This document shows, in pieces, positions 19,985 to 29,166 of a stretch of 64,000 bases of DNA. This DNA comes from Polaromonas sp. (lineage in GTDB: Bacteria; Pseudomonadota; Gammaproteobacteria; Burkholderiales; Burkholderiaceae_C). The position numbers and the translations under genes are program-made. The stretch lies in NCBI RefSeq assembly GCF_010365105.1, contig NZ_JAAFGZ010000020.1, positions 1-64,000 on the forward strand, read 5' to 3'. The notes under the pieces were generated by a model. It was not told where the DNA came from. It saw only the letters and a list, made by a program, of their open reading frames with translations, and did no database searches. How positions within the stretch are numbered: position 1 is the first letter of the stretch; the number at the start of each line of letters is the position of its first letter.

Positions 19985-21763
19985 TCAGAGGTCTTCGGAC
20001 CCCAGCAGCATTTCCGTAATACCCTTGCCGGCCTTCACCATCGGGAAAACGTTTTCCGTCGGATCGGTACGGAAATCCATGAACACGGTGCGGTCCTTGA
20101 GCTTGCGCGCCTCGCGCAGCGCCGGCTCCACATCCTGCGGCTTTTCAATCAGCATGCCGACATGGCCATAGGCTTCGGCGAGTTTGACGAAATTGGGCAG
20201 CGCGTCCATGTAGCTGCTGCTGTAGCGGCCGGCGTATTCGATCTCCTGCCACTGGCGCACCATGCCCAGGTAGCGATTGTTGAGCGACACGATCTTGATC
20301 GGTGTGTTGTATTGCAGACAGGTCGAAAGCTCCTGAATGCACATCTGAACCGAACCTTCGCCGGTGATGCAGAACACTTCCGAATCCGGCTTGGCCAGCT
20401 TGATGCCCATGGCATACGGAATGCCCACGCCCATGGTGCCCAGGCCACCGGAATTGATCCAGCGGCGCGGCTCGTCGAACTTGTAGTACTGGGCTGCCCA
20501 CATCTGGTGCTGGCCGACGTCGGACGTGATGTAGGTATCGGCATCCTTGGTCATGTTCCAGAGCGTCTCAACCACATACTGCGGCTTGATGACATCGCCG
20601 CTGCCCATGCTGTACTTCATGCAATCCCGCGAGCGCCATGCATCAATGGTGCTCCACCAGCCACCCAGCGCATCGGCATCAGGCTTGAGGCCTGACTCGC
20701 GGATCATGCCGATCAGTTCGGTCAGTACATCCTTGACATCACCCACAATGGGAATATCGACTTTCACGCGCTTTGAAATACTCGAGGGGTCGATATCGAT
20801 GTGAATGATCTTGCGTTCGTTCTGGGCAAAATGCTTCGGGTTGCCAATCACGCGGTCGTCAAAACGTGCGCCGACAGCCAGCAACACGTCGCAATTCTGC
20901 ATCGCATTGTTGGCTTCAAGCGTCCCGTGCATGCCAAGCATGCCCAGAAACTTCTTGTCGCTGGCCGGATAGGCGCCCAGGCCCATCAGCGTGTTGGTGC
21001 AGGGATAGCCCAGCATGTCCACCAGGGTGCGCAACTCCTGCGATGCATTGCTGAGCAGCACGCCGCCACCGGTGTAGATATAAGGACGCTTCGCCGCCAT
21101 CAGCAGGTGCAGAGCCTTGCGGATCTGGCCGGCGTGGCCTTTGCGAACCGGGTTGTAGGAACGCATTTCAACGGTTTTTGGGTATCCGGCGTACAACGTC
21201 TTGTTGAACGAGACGTCCTTGGGCACATCGACCACCACCGGGCCGGGGCGACCGGTACGGGCGATGTGAAAAGCCTTTTTCATGGTCTCTGCCATGTCGC
21301 GCACATCCTTGACCAGGAAATTGTGCTTGACGATGGGGCGGGTGATGCCCACGGTATCGCATTCCTGGAAGGCATCCAGGCCAATGGCGGCCGTCGGCAC
21401 CTGGCCGCTGATGATGACCATGGGAATGCTGTCCATGTACGCGGTGGCAATGCCGGTCACGGCGTTGGTCAGGCCCGGTCCGGAGGTGACCAGCGCAACG
21501 CCGACATCTCCGGTGGCGCGGGCATAGCCGTCGGCGGCATGGACTGCGGCCTGCTCGTGGCGCACCAGCACATGCTGGATAGTGTCCTGCTTGTAGAAAG
21601 CATCGTAAATATGAAGAACTGCGCCGCCCGGATAGCCCCAGATGTGCTTAACACCTTCTGCTTGAAGGGCCTTCACGAGGATTTCAGCGCCTCGCAGTTC
21701 TTCAGAATTGGTTTGGGCAGATGCTGCCGCTGCGGAAGCGATTTCCGCCTTTGTGATTTCCAT
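19985..21763 (-). CDS. ilvI: Acetolactate synthase large subunit
   Basis: Thiamine-diphosphate and FAD-dependent enzyme condensing pyruvate with pyruvate or 2-ketobutyrate; 592 residues. Catalytic Glu region WGYPGGAVLHIYDAFY near residue 42; the TPP-binding motif runs FCITGEGSVQMCIQELST...NNRYLG in the C-terminal domain. The N-terminus has about 20 extra residues (MEITKAEIASAAAASAQTNS) before the family core. First gene of ilvIHC, divergent from the sigma factor gene; the 326-bp spacer may include a short upstream frame overlapping the start (21673-21882). Symbol could equally be ilvB. Confidence 0.97.
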   Translation of the reverse strand: MEITKAEIASAAAASAQTNSEELRGAEILVKALQAEGVKHIWGYPGGAVLHIYDAFYKQDTIQHVLVRHEQAAVHAADGYARATGDVGVALVTSGPGLTNAVTGIATAYMDSIPMVIISGQVPTAAIGLDAFQECDTVGITRPIVKHNFLVKDVRDMAETMKKAFHIARTGRPGPVVVDVPKDVSFNKTLYAGYPKTVEMRSYNPVRKGHAGQIRKALHLLMAAKRPYIYTGGGVLLSNASQELRTLVDMLGYPCTNTLMGLGAYPASDKKFLGMLGMHGTLEANNAMQNCDVLLAVGARFDDRVIGNPKHFAQNERKIIHIDIDPSSISKRVKVDIPIVGDVKDVLTELIGMIRESGLKPDADALGGWWSTIDAWRSRDCMKYSMGSGDVIKPQYVVETLWNMTKDADTYITSDVGQHQMWAAQYYKFDEPRRWINSGGLGTMGVGIPYAMGIKLAKPDSEVFCITGEGSVQMCIQELSTCLQYNTPIKIVSLNNRYLGMVRQWQEIEYAGRYSSSYMDALPNFVKLAEAYGHVGMLIEKPQDVEPALREARKLKDRTVFMDFRTDPTENVFPMVKAGKGITEMLLGSEDL

Positions 21764-22089
21764 GATGAACCTTTGTGAATTTCTCTAACGAAATACCTAG
21801 GGTGCCTCTTGGCCCGCTCTTGTGAAGCCGCGTCGAGACTTGAGGCCAAAACCATAAGCAGAAACATAATCCGCCGAGCCATGACCCGTTTGCCTTTTGA
21901 TGTGCAGGCAGCATTATGACACTGCGCGCTGCCAGTCTGTTGGCATGCGCCTTCTGCTCCGGGGGACGTCAGGTCTGGGCACGTGCAAACCCAATGCGAT
22001 AATTTCAAGCTGGGCAGTGGCCTGAAGGCCTTGCAACGACACAACAAGTCCTGAGCACACTCACAACGCTGGACAACCGGGACTCAAAG

Positions 22090-22656
22090 TTGGCAACCGA
22101 ACAAGAACTTTCCGACTTTTTGAAAAGCGTTGAAAAACGGGCCTTCAAGCGCAGTATTTACCATGTCCGTGACGAAGAAGCGGCGCTTGACATCGTTCAG
22201 GACAGCATGATGAAACTGGCCCAGCACTATGGTGACAAGCCGGCTGCGGAACTGCCCATGCTGTTTCAGCGAATCCTTTCGAACACGACGCTGGACTGGT
22301 TCCGGCGCCGCAAGACGCGCAATGCCCTTTTTTCCAACATGAGCGAATTTTCTGCCTCCGGAGACGACGGAGATTTCGATCTTCTGGAAACTTTGGAGAG
22401 CCTGACCAACTCTGAAGGTACGGAAAGTGCGCAGGACGCCACTGAGCGGGCTCAGATTTTGCATGCAATAGAAGTTCAGATTCAGGGGTTGCCAGACCGT
22501 CAACGGGAAGCCTTTCTGATGCGTTACTGGGAGGAAATGGATGTAGCTGAAACAGCCGCAGCCATGGGTTGCTCGGAAGGCAGCGTCAAAACACACTGTT
22601 CCCGTGCAGTTCACGCCCTCAGCAAAGCGCTGAGCGCCAAAGGAATAAAACTATGA
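22090..22656 (+). CDS. Sigma-70 family (ECF-like) RNA polymerase sigma factor
   Basis: 188-residue two-domain sigma factor. Region 2 covers about residues 10-75 (FKRSIYHVRDEEAALDIVQDSMMKLAQHY...LDWFRRRKTR). Region 4 covers about 128-178 (IQGLPDRQREAFLMRYWEEMDVAETAAAMGCSEGSVKTHCSRA). A TTG start at 22090 fits the family N-terminus. The stop overlaps the ATG of the next gene (ATGA), tying it to a small single-span membrane protein that could be its anti-sigma partner. Target promoters unknown. Confidence 0.9.
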   Translation: MATEQELSDFLKSVEKRAFKRSIYHVRDEEAALDIVQDSMMKLAQHYGDKPAAELPMLFQRILSNTTLDWFRRRKTRNALFSNMSEFSASGDDGDFDLLETLESLTNSEGTESAQDATERAQILHAIEVQIQGLPDRQREAFLMRYWEEMDVAETAAAMGCSEGSVKTHCSRAVHALSKALSAKGIKL

Positions 22657-23099
22657 AAATTTCGCCCCAGAAAAGGTCGGTCATCCTGGAAGACCGGTTT
22701 GGTCTCAAAACCGCGTCCTACCTGTCAGCCGGTACGGCAGGGCTGCCCCATGACATCTCCGAACGGCTGCGGTCGGCCCGCGTCCAGGCGGTATCCAAGC
22801 GCAAGATCACCACGACCCAGACAGCCGGCGCCGTGGTTCACTCAGGCGGCAGTGCGGCGTTGACCTGGGGATCCGGAGAAGGCTTGAGCTGGTGGAGCCG
22901 GATTGGCTCGGTGCTGCCCTTGATAGCACTGGTCGCGGGTTTGTTGGTTATCAATTCATTTCAAAGTGACAACCGGACCCAGGAACTGGCCGAAGTGGAT
23001 GCTGCACTGCTGACCGATGACTTGCCACCGGCCGCATTTGCAGACCCGGGTTTTGTCCAGTTTCTCAAAACAGGATCCCAGCCTGCCAGCCCGCAATGA
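22653..23099 (+). CDS. DUF3619-type membrane protein, possible anti-sigma
   Basis: 148 residues; the start at 22653 overlaps the sigma factor stop in ATGA. The N-terminal ~85 residues are hydrophilic and probably cytoplasmic (SYLSAGTAGLPHDISERLRSAR). One membrane segment follows (IGSVLPLIALVAGLLVINSF, about 89-108), then an acidic periplasmic tail ending PAAFADPGFVQFLK. The fold resembles DUF3619 proteins as I recall them. Size, topology and coupling to a sigma factor suggest a membrane anti-sigma role; this is inference. Confidence 0.72.
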   Translation: MKISPQKRSVILEDRFGLKTASYLSAGTAGLPHDISERLRSARVQAVSKRKITTTQTAGAVVHSGGSAALTWGSGEGLSWWSRIGSVLPLIALVAGLLVINSFQSDNRTQELAEVDAALLTDDLPPAAFADPGFVQFLKTGSQPASPQ

Positions 23100-23821
23100 C
23101 GCGACCGGCTGATTTTTCACTGGCGCGGGCCACCGGCTTTGTTAACCGGCCAACGGCGCACCGCGCGGCGCCCCCGATGCGCTCCATCTTGCCGGGCCTG
23201 GCGTTTGCGATCCTGCTGGCCTGGCCACCCGTCGCTTCATCGCAGCTTCAGAGGCAGTCAACTTCATCCAGTGCACAGAGTTCGGGCAAGACCTTGGCAA
23301 ACGGTCCTGCCTGGTCGCAGTTGACGCCATCGCAGCAGCAGGCCCTGGCGCCGCTGGCGTCAAGCTGGAACACCAGCATGAGCGATGCACAAAAACGCAA
23401 GTGGCTGGAAATTTCTAAAAACTATGGCGCACTCACGCCCCAGGCCCAGGCCACGCTGAACAGCCGCATGAATGAATGGGTCGCGCTCAGTCCGCAGCAG
23501 CGCGCCCAGGCACGGCTGAATTTTGGCAAGACGCTGGAGTTGTCCCGGCAACTGACGCCAGATGAAAAAAAGGCTAAATGGGAAGCCTATCAGGCCTTGA
23601 GTCCTGAAGAAAAACAAAAACTTGCCGCTACGGCCAGCCCGAGGCCAAGCGGTGCAGCCACTGCCCTCAAGCCCGTGGCGACGCAAAAGCTGGCCACTGT
23701 TCCTGCACGGGCTGCCAGCCAGCAGGCTTTCAATCCTGCACCTAAAATCAGTCCTCTGCCGGCAGCCCCAGTGTCAGCGTCGACAGCGCTGCCTGCGCCG
23801 GCAAACAGCTCGGCGCAATAG
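23096..23821 (+). CDS. DUF3106-type exported protein
   Basis: 241 residues, coupled to the preceding gene by an ATGA overlap. A hydrophobic secretion signal follows the second Met (MRSILPGLAFAILLAWPPVASS). The middle holds short similar units built around LTPSQQQALAPLASSW, LTPQAQATLNSRMNEWVALS and LTPDEKKAKWEAYQALSPEE, the 'L(S/T)PxxQ' pattern of DUF3106, rather like periplasmic CpxP/Spy-type or LTXXQ proteins. The C-terminal 75 residues are Ala/Pro-rich and low in complexity. It may sense envelope state for the sigma factor; that is speculation. Confidence 0.72.
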   Translation: MTRPADFSLARATGFVNRPTAHRAAPPMRSILPGLAFAILLAWPPVASSQLQRQSTSSSAQSSGKTLANGPAWSQLTPSQQQALAPLASSWNTSMSDAQKRKWLEISKNYGALTPQAQATLNSRMNEWVALSPQQRAQARLNFGKTLELSRQLTPDEKKAKWEAYQALSPEEKQKLAATASPRPSGAATALKPVATQKLATVPARAASQQAFNPAPKISPLPAAPVSASTALPAPANSSAQ

Positions 23822-23912
23822 CGACAAAGAGCCGGGCAGGAATAGCAGACGTTCTTTGTCGTTCAAGTTGGCGCAGCGGCTTCCTGTACGCATTCATTAT
23901 TAAGTTGTTCCC

Positions 23913-24455
23913 TTGATTGCAAAAGATATACAAATACCATCGATTCCGAGGCGCATGGCCTGCTGGATGTACGAAGGCTTGCTCATGTTCGGCGTGGTGT
24001 TCATCGCCGGCTACCTGTTCGGCACCCTGAGCCAGACGCGCAATGCGCTGGACAACCGTCATGCACTGCAAGCTTTCGTGTTTGTTGTTTTTGCCGTTTA
24101 CTTTGTCTGGTTCTGGTCCAAGGGCCAGACACTCGCCATGAAAACCTGGCATATACGCGTGGTCGATGTGAATGGCCAGCCGATTTCCCAGCAACGCGCC
24201 CTGCTACGCTACCTGTTCAGCTGGATGTGGTTTCTGCCGCCCTTGGCAGCAAGCTGGCTGCTGGGGCTGTCGGCTGCCGAAGGCGCCGTTCTGAGCATGG
24301 GCTGGGTGGCCATCTGGGCCATCCTGGCGCGCTTTCATCCGCAGCGGCAGTTTTGGCACGACGCCTGGGCAGGCACCCGGCTGATCACCTCGATTACCCC
24401 GCCCAAGGCAAAACGTCCGGCATCTGCCAAGGCGGCGGTTTCAACGCCCTCCTGA
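23913..24455 (+). CDS. RDD-family membrane protein
   Basis: 180-residue integral membrane protein with the RDD signature: SIPRRMACWMYEGLLMFGVVFIAGYLFG near the start, GQTLAMKTWHIRVVD in the middle loop, and RYLFSWMWFLPPLAASWL. About four membrane segments. Start uncertain: TTG at 23913 gives the usual lead-in to IPRR, while the first ATG (23955) is probably too late. Fourth member of the sigma factor cluster. Function unknown; some RDD proteins act in Na+/H+ exchange. Confidence 0.82.
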   Translation: MIAKDIQIPSIPRRMACWMYEGLLMFGVVFIAGYLFGTLSQTRNALDNRHALQAFVFVVFAVYFVWFWSKGQTLAMKTWHIRVVDVNGQPISQQRALLRYLFSWMWFLPPLAASWLLGLSAAEGAVLSMGWVAIWAILARFHPQRQFWHDAWAGTRLITSITPPKAKRPASAKAAVSTPS

Positions 24456-24483
24456 AAGCCTTTCGTCATGCTGCGCCGCGAGA

Positions 24484-24897
24484 ATGATCGTCATGCCTGA
24501 ACCAGTTCCATTTACCTCACCCGCCAACGCCCAGAAAAACCGCCGTGGCCTGAGCCGCATCTGGCATGCCGCCGGTTACTCCCTGGCCGGCTTGCGCGTC
24601 GGGTGGAACGAAACGGCTTTCCGTCAGGAGGCGCTGGCTTCGCTGGTGCTGGTGCCAGCAGCATTCTGGCTGGGCCGAAGCTGGATGGAAACCGTGCTGC
24701 TCGCAGGAACCGTCATGCTGGTGCTGATTGTCGAATTGCTCAACACCGGCATCGAAGCGGCCATCGACCGCATTGGACCGGAGTGGCATGAACTTTCCAA
24801 ACGAGCCAAGGACACGGGCAGTGCCGCAGTTCTGCTCTGCCTGCTGCTTTGCGCAGGCACCTGGACGCTGGCGCTGATTGACCGGCTTGGCACATGA
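24484..24897 (+). CDS. dgkA: Diacylglycerol kinase (DgkA type)
   Basis: Small three-helix integral membrane kinase phosphorylating diacylglycerol to phosphatidate, recycling lipid released by osmoregulated glucan synthesis. 137 residues. Active-site sequence VELLNTGIEAAIDRIG then HELSKRAKDTGSAAV (E-x3-N-x2-E-x3-D pattern). ATG at 24484 or 24493 are both possible; GAGA upstream fits 24493 slightly better. Its stop overlaps the start of the LOG gene. Confidence 0.92.
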   Translation: MIVMPEPVPFTSPANAQKNRRGLSRIWHAAGYSLAGLRVGWNETAFRQEALASLVLVPAAFWLGRSWMETVLLAGTVMLVLIVELLNTGIEAAIDRIGPEWHELSKRAKDTGSAAVLLCLLLCAGTWTLALIDRLGT

Positions 24898-25505
24898 ATC
24901 CTGAAACAGTCAGCATGAACAACCCTTCTTTTTCCTTGTGCGTGTACTGCGGGTCGCGCCCCGGCAACAACCCAGAATTTGCTGCGCTGGCGCGGCAGGT
25001 CGGCACCTGGATTGGCCGGCATGGCGGCCAGCTGGTGTATGGCGGCGGCCACAATGGCCTGATGGGCATCATGGCCGACGCAGCGCTCGCGGCTGGCGCC
25101 CGGGTGATTGGCGTGATTCCGAAAGCTCTTGTCGAAAAGGAATGGGCGCACACCGGTTGCACCGAACTGCATGTCGTGGAAAACATGCATGAGCGCAAAC
25201 GCATCATGGCCGAGCATGCCGACGCCTTTCTGGCGCTGCCCGGCGGTATCGGCACGCTGGAAGAATTCTTTGAGGTCTGGACCTGGCGCCAGCTTGGCTA
25301 CCACGACAAGCCGGTCGGCTTGCTCAACCTGGGCGGCTTTTACGACAGCATGCTCGCGTTTCTCGGATCAGCGGTCAGCAGCGGCTTCATGAATGAATGG
25401 CAGATGGGGCTGATACGCACCGGCAGCGATGCCGAACTGCTCATGGCCGAACTGGTGCAGGCGGCCGGTACGGCGTTGCCGACGGTGCGGCTGGACCAGA
25501 TCTGA
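24894..25505 (+). CDS. LOG-family (TIGR00730) nucleotide phosphoribohydrolase
   Basis: Rossmann-like hydrolase releasing a free base from nucleoside 5'-monophosphates; plant and bacterial LOG enzymes act on cytokinin ribotides, but many bacterial members use AMP. 203 residues. Motifs: VYCGSRPGNNP at the N-terminus, GGGHNGLMGIMADAAL, and the catalytic LPGGIGTLEEFFEVWTWRQLG with Glu and Arg present. ATG at 24894 overlaps dgkA; an in-frame ATG at 24915 is the alternative. Confidence 0.9.
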   Translation: MNPETVSMNNPSFSLCVYCGSRPGNNPEFAALARQVGTWIGRHGGQLVYGGGHNGLMGIMADAALAAGARVIGVIPKALVEKEWAHTGCTELHVVENMHERKRIMAEHADAFLALPGGIGTLEEFFEVWTWRQLGYHDKPVGLLNLGGFYDSMLAFLGSAVSSGFMNEWQMGLIRTGSDAELLMAELVQAAGTALPTVRLDQI

Positions 25506-25511
25506 GCCGGC

Positions 25512-25922
<411 letters not shown>

Positions 25923-25935
25923 TCACTGCCGAGCG

Positions 25936-27624
25936 TCAGGCGCCAAACTTGCTGGTAATAGGATAACGCCAATCCTTGCCAAAACTCCGGTGGCTCACAC
26001 GGATGCCGACCGGCGCCTGGCGCCGCTTGTATTCGTTGATTCGGATGAGCCGGGCCACGCGCTCTACCACGGCCCGCTCGAAGCCTTCGGCGACGATGGA
26101 CTCGATGCTCTGGTCGTTTTCCATGTAGCGTTTCAGGATGGCATCAAGCACTTCATAGGGCGGCAGGCTGTCCTGGTCCGTCTGGTCGGCGCGCAGTTCG
26201 GCGCTGGGCGGGCGCGTGATGATGCGCTCCGGAATCGGCGCGCTGCCGGTGCCGTAAGGGTCGTTTTCATTGCGCCACTGCGCCAGACGGAACACCGTGG
26301 TTTTCAGCAGGTCCTTGATGACCGCAAAGCCGCCGGCCATGTCGCCATACAGCGTGCAGTAGCCGGTGGCCATTTCGCTCTTGTTGCCGGTGGTCAGGAC
26401 AATCGAGCCAAACTTGTTCGACAGCGCCATCAGGAACACACCCCGGATGCGCGCCTGGATGTTTTCCTCGGTGGTGTCCTCGGCCAGCCCCTGGAACTCG
26501 CCGGCCAGCGAGGCCTTGAAGGCTTCAAATTCAGGAACGATCGAGATCTCGTCGTAGCGCACGCCCATGCGTTCGGCCATGTCGCGCGCATCGATCCAGG
26601 AAATATCGGCCGTGTAGGGCGACGGCATCATCACGGTGCGCACCTTGTCCGCCCCCAGTGCATCGACCGCAATGGCCAGCACCAGCGCCGAGTCGATGCC
26701 GCCCGACAGCCCCAGAATCGCGCCGGGAAAGCCGTTCTTGCCCAGGTAGTCGCGCACGCCCAGCACCAGCGCGTCCCACAGGTCGGCCTCGGCGCTGCGC
26801 AGAGGCACGGTGTTTGCTGCCAATTCAATAGCGCCCTGCCCCCGTCCCGCCTGCGCAAAGAACAGGTTTTCCTTGAAACTTTCGGCTCGGCCGGCGAGCG
26901 CGCCATCAGCCTGCAGGGCAAACGAATGGCCTTCGAAAACGATTTCGTCCTGACCGCCGACCAGGTGCGCATAGACCAGCGGCAGGCCGGTGGCCAGGCA
27001 GCGTTCGCGCATCATCAGCTCGCGCTCGCTGCCCTTGCCGACGTGAAACGGCGAGGCATTGATGACCACCAGCAATTCGGCGCCGGCCTGCCGGGCCAGC
27101 CGTGCGGGTTCCTCGAACCAGGCGTCTTCGCAGATCAACAGGCCGATGCTGACCGCGTCAACGCCTTCTCCGGCCTGGAACACGCAGGTGCCCTGTCCTG
27201 GCGTGAAATAGCGGCGCTCGTCGAAAACCTGGTAGTTGGGCAGTTCGCGCTTGGCGTAGCTTTCGATGATGCGGCCTTCGCGCAGCACGCGGGCGGCATT
27301 GTGGCGCTGCTGCACTGCCACGCTGCGGGTGCGCAGGCCCAGGCCGCTGTCGCCGTGCGTGGGCGTGCCGACCACGACGCTCAGGCCTTTTAACCCGGCC
27401 AGCTCACGGGCCACCCGATTCACGGCATCATCACAGGCCTGAATAAAAGAGGTTCGCAAAAACAGGTCTTCGGCCGCGTAGCCGCAAATCGCCATTTCCG
27501 GCGTCAGCACCAGCCGGGCGCCCTGCTGGTAGGCAGTGCGGGCAGCGGCGATGATTTTTTGCGCATTGCCCTCCATGTCGCCGACGCAATAGTTCAATTG
27601 GGCAACGCAGATTTTGAGTGACAT
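25936..27624 (-). CDS. nadE: Glutamine-dependent NAD+ synthetase
   Basis: Amidates deamido-NAD to NAD using glutamine and ATP. 562 residues from MSLKICVAQLNYCVGD. The N-terminal nitrilase-type amidase domain carries the Glu-Lys-Cys set in LTPEMAICGY, YAKRELPNY and LLICEDAWFEEP. The C-terminal synthetase domain (from about 280) has the P-loop GLSGGIDSALVLAIAVDAL and TGNKSEMATGYCTLYGDMAGGF. It completes the pathway begun by nadD in this window. Divergent from the GNAT-like gene with only 36 bp between starts. Confidence 0.96.
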   Translation of the reverse strand: MSLKICVAQLNYCVGDMEGNAQKIIAAARTAYQQGARLVLTPEMAICGYAAEDLFLRTSFIQACDDAVNRVARELAGLKGLSVVVGTPTHGDSGLGLRTRSVAVQQRHNAARVLREGRIIESYAKRELPNYQVFDERRYFTPGQGTCVFQAGEGVDAVSIGLLICEDAWFEEPARLARQAGAELLVVINASPFHVGKGSERELMMRERCLATGLPLVYAHLVGGQDEIVFEGHSFALQADGALAGRAESFKENLFFAQAGRGQGAIELAANTVPLRSAEADLWDALVLGVRDYLGKNGFPGAILGLSGGIDSALVLAIAVDALGADKVRTVMMPSPYTADISWIDARDMAERMGVRYDEISIVPEFEAFKASLAGEFQGLAEDTTEENIQARIRGVFLMALSNKFGSIVLTTGNKSEMATGYCTLYGDMAGGFAVIKDLLKTTVFRLAQWRNENDPYGTGSAPIPERIITRPPSAELRADQTDQDSLPPYEVLDAILKRYMENDQSIESIVAEGFERAVVERVARLIRINEYKRRQAPVGIRVSHRSFGKDWRYPITSKFGA

Positions 27625-27660
27625 GTGGAAATCGAACCCTGAAAAAACGCCAAAAAACAC

Positions 27661-29166
27661 GTGAAAAACAAGTCAAACGATTATGTCATCCGCATCCTGG
27701 ATTCGCCGCTGGCCGTGAATGCCGGCGACTGGAATGCCCTGCTGGCCGCGCAAAGCCCGGCCGGCATCCTGAATCCTTTCATGCGCCACGAGTACCTTGC
27801 CGCGCTGCACGCCAGCGGCAGCGCCACGCCGAAAACCGGCTGGACGCCGCGCTTTGTCACCCTCTGGCTAGGCGACACGCTGGCCGGGGCCTGCGCCCTG
27901 TACCTCAAGGCACACTCCTACGGCGAATACGTCTTTGACTGGGCCTGGGCCAATGCCTATGCGCAAAACGGCCTGGATTACTACCCCAAGGCGCTGGTCG
28001 CCGTGCCGTTTACCCCCGTTCCCGGCGCACGGCTGCTGGCGCGCAATGCCGACGAGCGTGCGCTGCTGGTCAAGGCGCTGGTGGCCTGGTGCGACGAGGA
28101 AAAGCTGTCTTCATTGCACCTGCTGTTTGCCAGCGATGACGACGTGGCCGCCTGCCAGGAAGCCGGCCTGATGCTGCGCCACACCGTGCAGTTTCACTGG
28201 ACTAATAGTGCCCCCACGCTTGTCGCTTCGCGTACTGCGCTGCCCCGCGGGGGGGCCGCTGCGCCTGTGGCCCGGCAAAGCCGGTTCCACGGCCCTGGCT
28301 TGCAGGGAGTTGCCGCCTCCACACTGGTCGCTACGCATTCTGCGCTGTCCCCGGAACCCGATTTGCTCCTTCCTTCGTTGGGGGAAGTAAGGGATGGAGA
28401 CATCTTCGAACCCGAACCTGGTTTTTCTGGCCGCCCATTCGCCAGCTTCGACGACTTCCTGATGACGCTGAGCCAGGAAAAACGCAAGAAAATCCGCCAG
28501 GAACGCCGCAAGGTACGGGACGCCGGGATCACCTTTCGCTGGTCGCTGGGACAAGACATCAGCAGCGCCGACTGGGACTTTTTCTACCGCTGCTATGAGC
28601 GCACCTACCTGGAGCATGGCAATGCGCCCTACCTGAGCCGTGACTTCTTTCATCGCATGGAAAGCAGCATGCCGGAGAACTGGTTGCTCTTCATAGCCGA
28701 GCATGAGGGAAAGCCTATTGCTAGCAGTTTGATAGCTGTAAGCGCACGCCCTGACTGCGGAAACGGCATTTTTCATGATGAAAACACACCAGAAACACCA
28801 GAAAATGCAGGAAATCCGCCCTTTCAAGGCCTGACTGCCTACGGCCGTTACTGGGGCGCGCTGGCACGGGTGGACTGCCTGCATTTCGAGGCCTGCTATT
28901 ACCAGCCGATCGAATGGTGCATTGCGCATGGCTTTCAAAGTTTTGAAGGCGGCGCCCAGGGCGAGCACAAGATGGCTAGAGCCCTGCTGCCCGTCAAGAC
29001 CACCAGCGCGCACTGGCTGGCGCACCCATCCTTTGCCGACGCCGTCGAGCGCTTCCTGGAGCGCGAAGGCGCGGGCATTGATCAATACATGGAAGACCTG
29101 GAGCGGCGCAGCCCCTTCAAGGCACCGGCACTTCCAAACCCTACTGACCTGACAATCCCCTCATGA
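27661..29166 (+). CDS. GNAT-like (DUF482) protein with two repeat-derived insertions
   Basis: 501-residue protein of the DUF482 'peptidogalycan biosynthesis' GNAT group. Family blocks are FMRHEYLAALHASGSA, the C-terminal YGRYWGALARVDCLHFEACYYQPIEW and FEGGAQGEHKMARALLPV. Two segments do not belong. Residues ~183-258 (28207-28437) are Ala/Pro/Arg-rich and encoded by DNA matching the GC-rich repeat at 49609-49812. Residues ~355-391 (28720-28834) begin with a copy of the A/T palindromic repeat. Both keep the frame. Homologues as I remember them pass directly from FHWTN to FDDFL. GTG start at 27661. Function unknown; still plausibly folded because flanking motifs are intact. Confidence 0.8.
   Translation: MKNKSNDYVIRILDSPLAVNAGDWNALLAAQSPAGILNPFMRHEYLAALHASGSATPKTGWTPRFVTLWLGDTLAGACALYLKAHSYGEYVFDWAWANAYAQNGLDYYPKALVAVPFTPVPGARLLARNADERALLVKALVAWCDEEKLSSLHLLFASDDDVAACQEAGLMLRHTVQFHWTNSAPTLVASRTALPRGGAAAPVARQSRFHGPGLQGVAASTLVATHSALSPEPDLLLPSLGEVRDGDIFEPEPGFSGRPFASFDDFLMTLSQEKRKKIRQERRKVRDAGITFRWSLGQDISSADWDFFYRCYERTYLEHGNAPYLSRDFFHRMESSMPENWLLFIAEHEGKPIASSLIAVSARPDCGNGIFHDENTPETPENAGNPPFQGLTAYGRYWGALARVDCLHFEACYYQPIEWCIAHGFQSFEGGAQGEHKMARALLPVKTTSAHWLAHPSFADAVERFLEREGAGIDQYMEDLERRSPFKAPALPNPTDLTIPS
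28203..28345 (+). repeat. GC-rich dispersed repeat inside the GNAT-like gene
   Basis: ACGCTTGTCGCTTCGCGTAC begins a unit followed by a G/C hairpin (CCCCGCGGGGGGG), GCAAAGCCGGTTCCACGGCC and a return of CTGGTCGCTACGCATTCTGC. The same ordered blocks occur at 49609-49812 in a non-coding spacer. Here the repeat is translated in frame. Confidence 0.75.
28720..28773 (+). repeat. A/T palindromic repeat inside the GNAT-like gene
   Basis: GCTAGCAGTTTGATAGCTGT followed by AAGCGCACGCCCTGACTGCG and GAAACGGCATTTTT. It is closely similar, block by block, to the intergenic copy at 30417-30470, including the trailing GCGGAAA(A/C)GGCATTTTT. In frame, encoding ASSLIAVSARPDCGNGIF. Confidence 0.7.
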
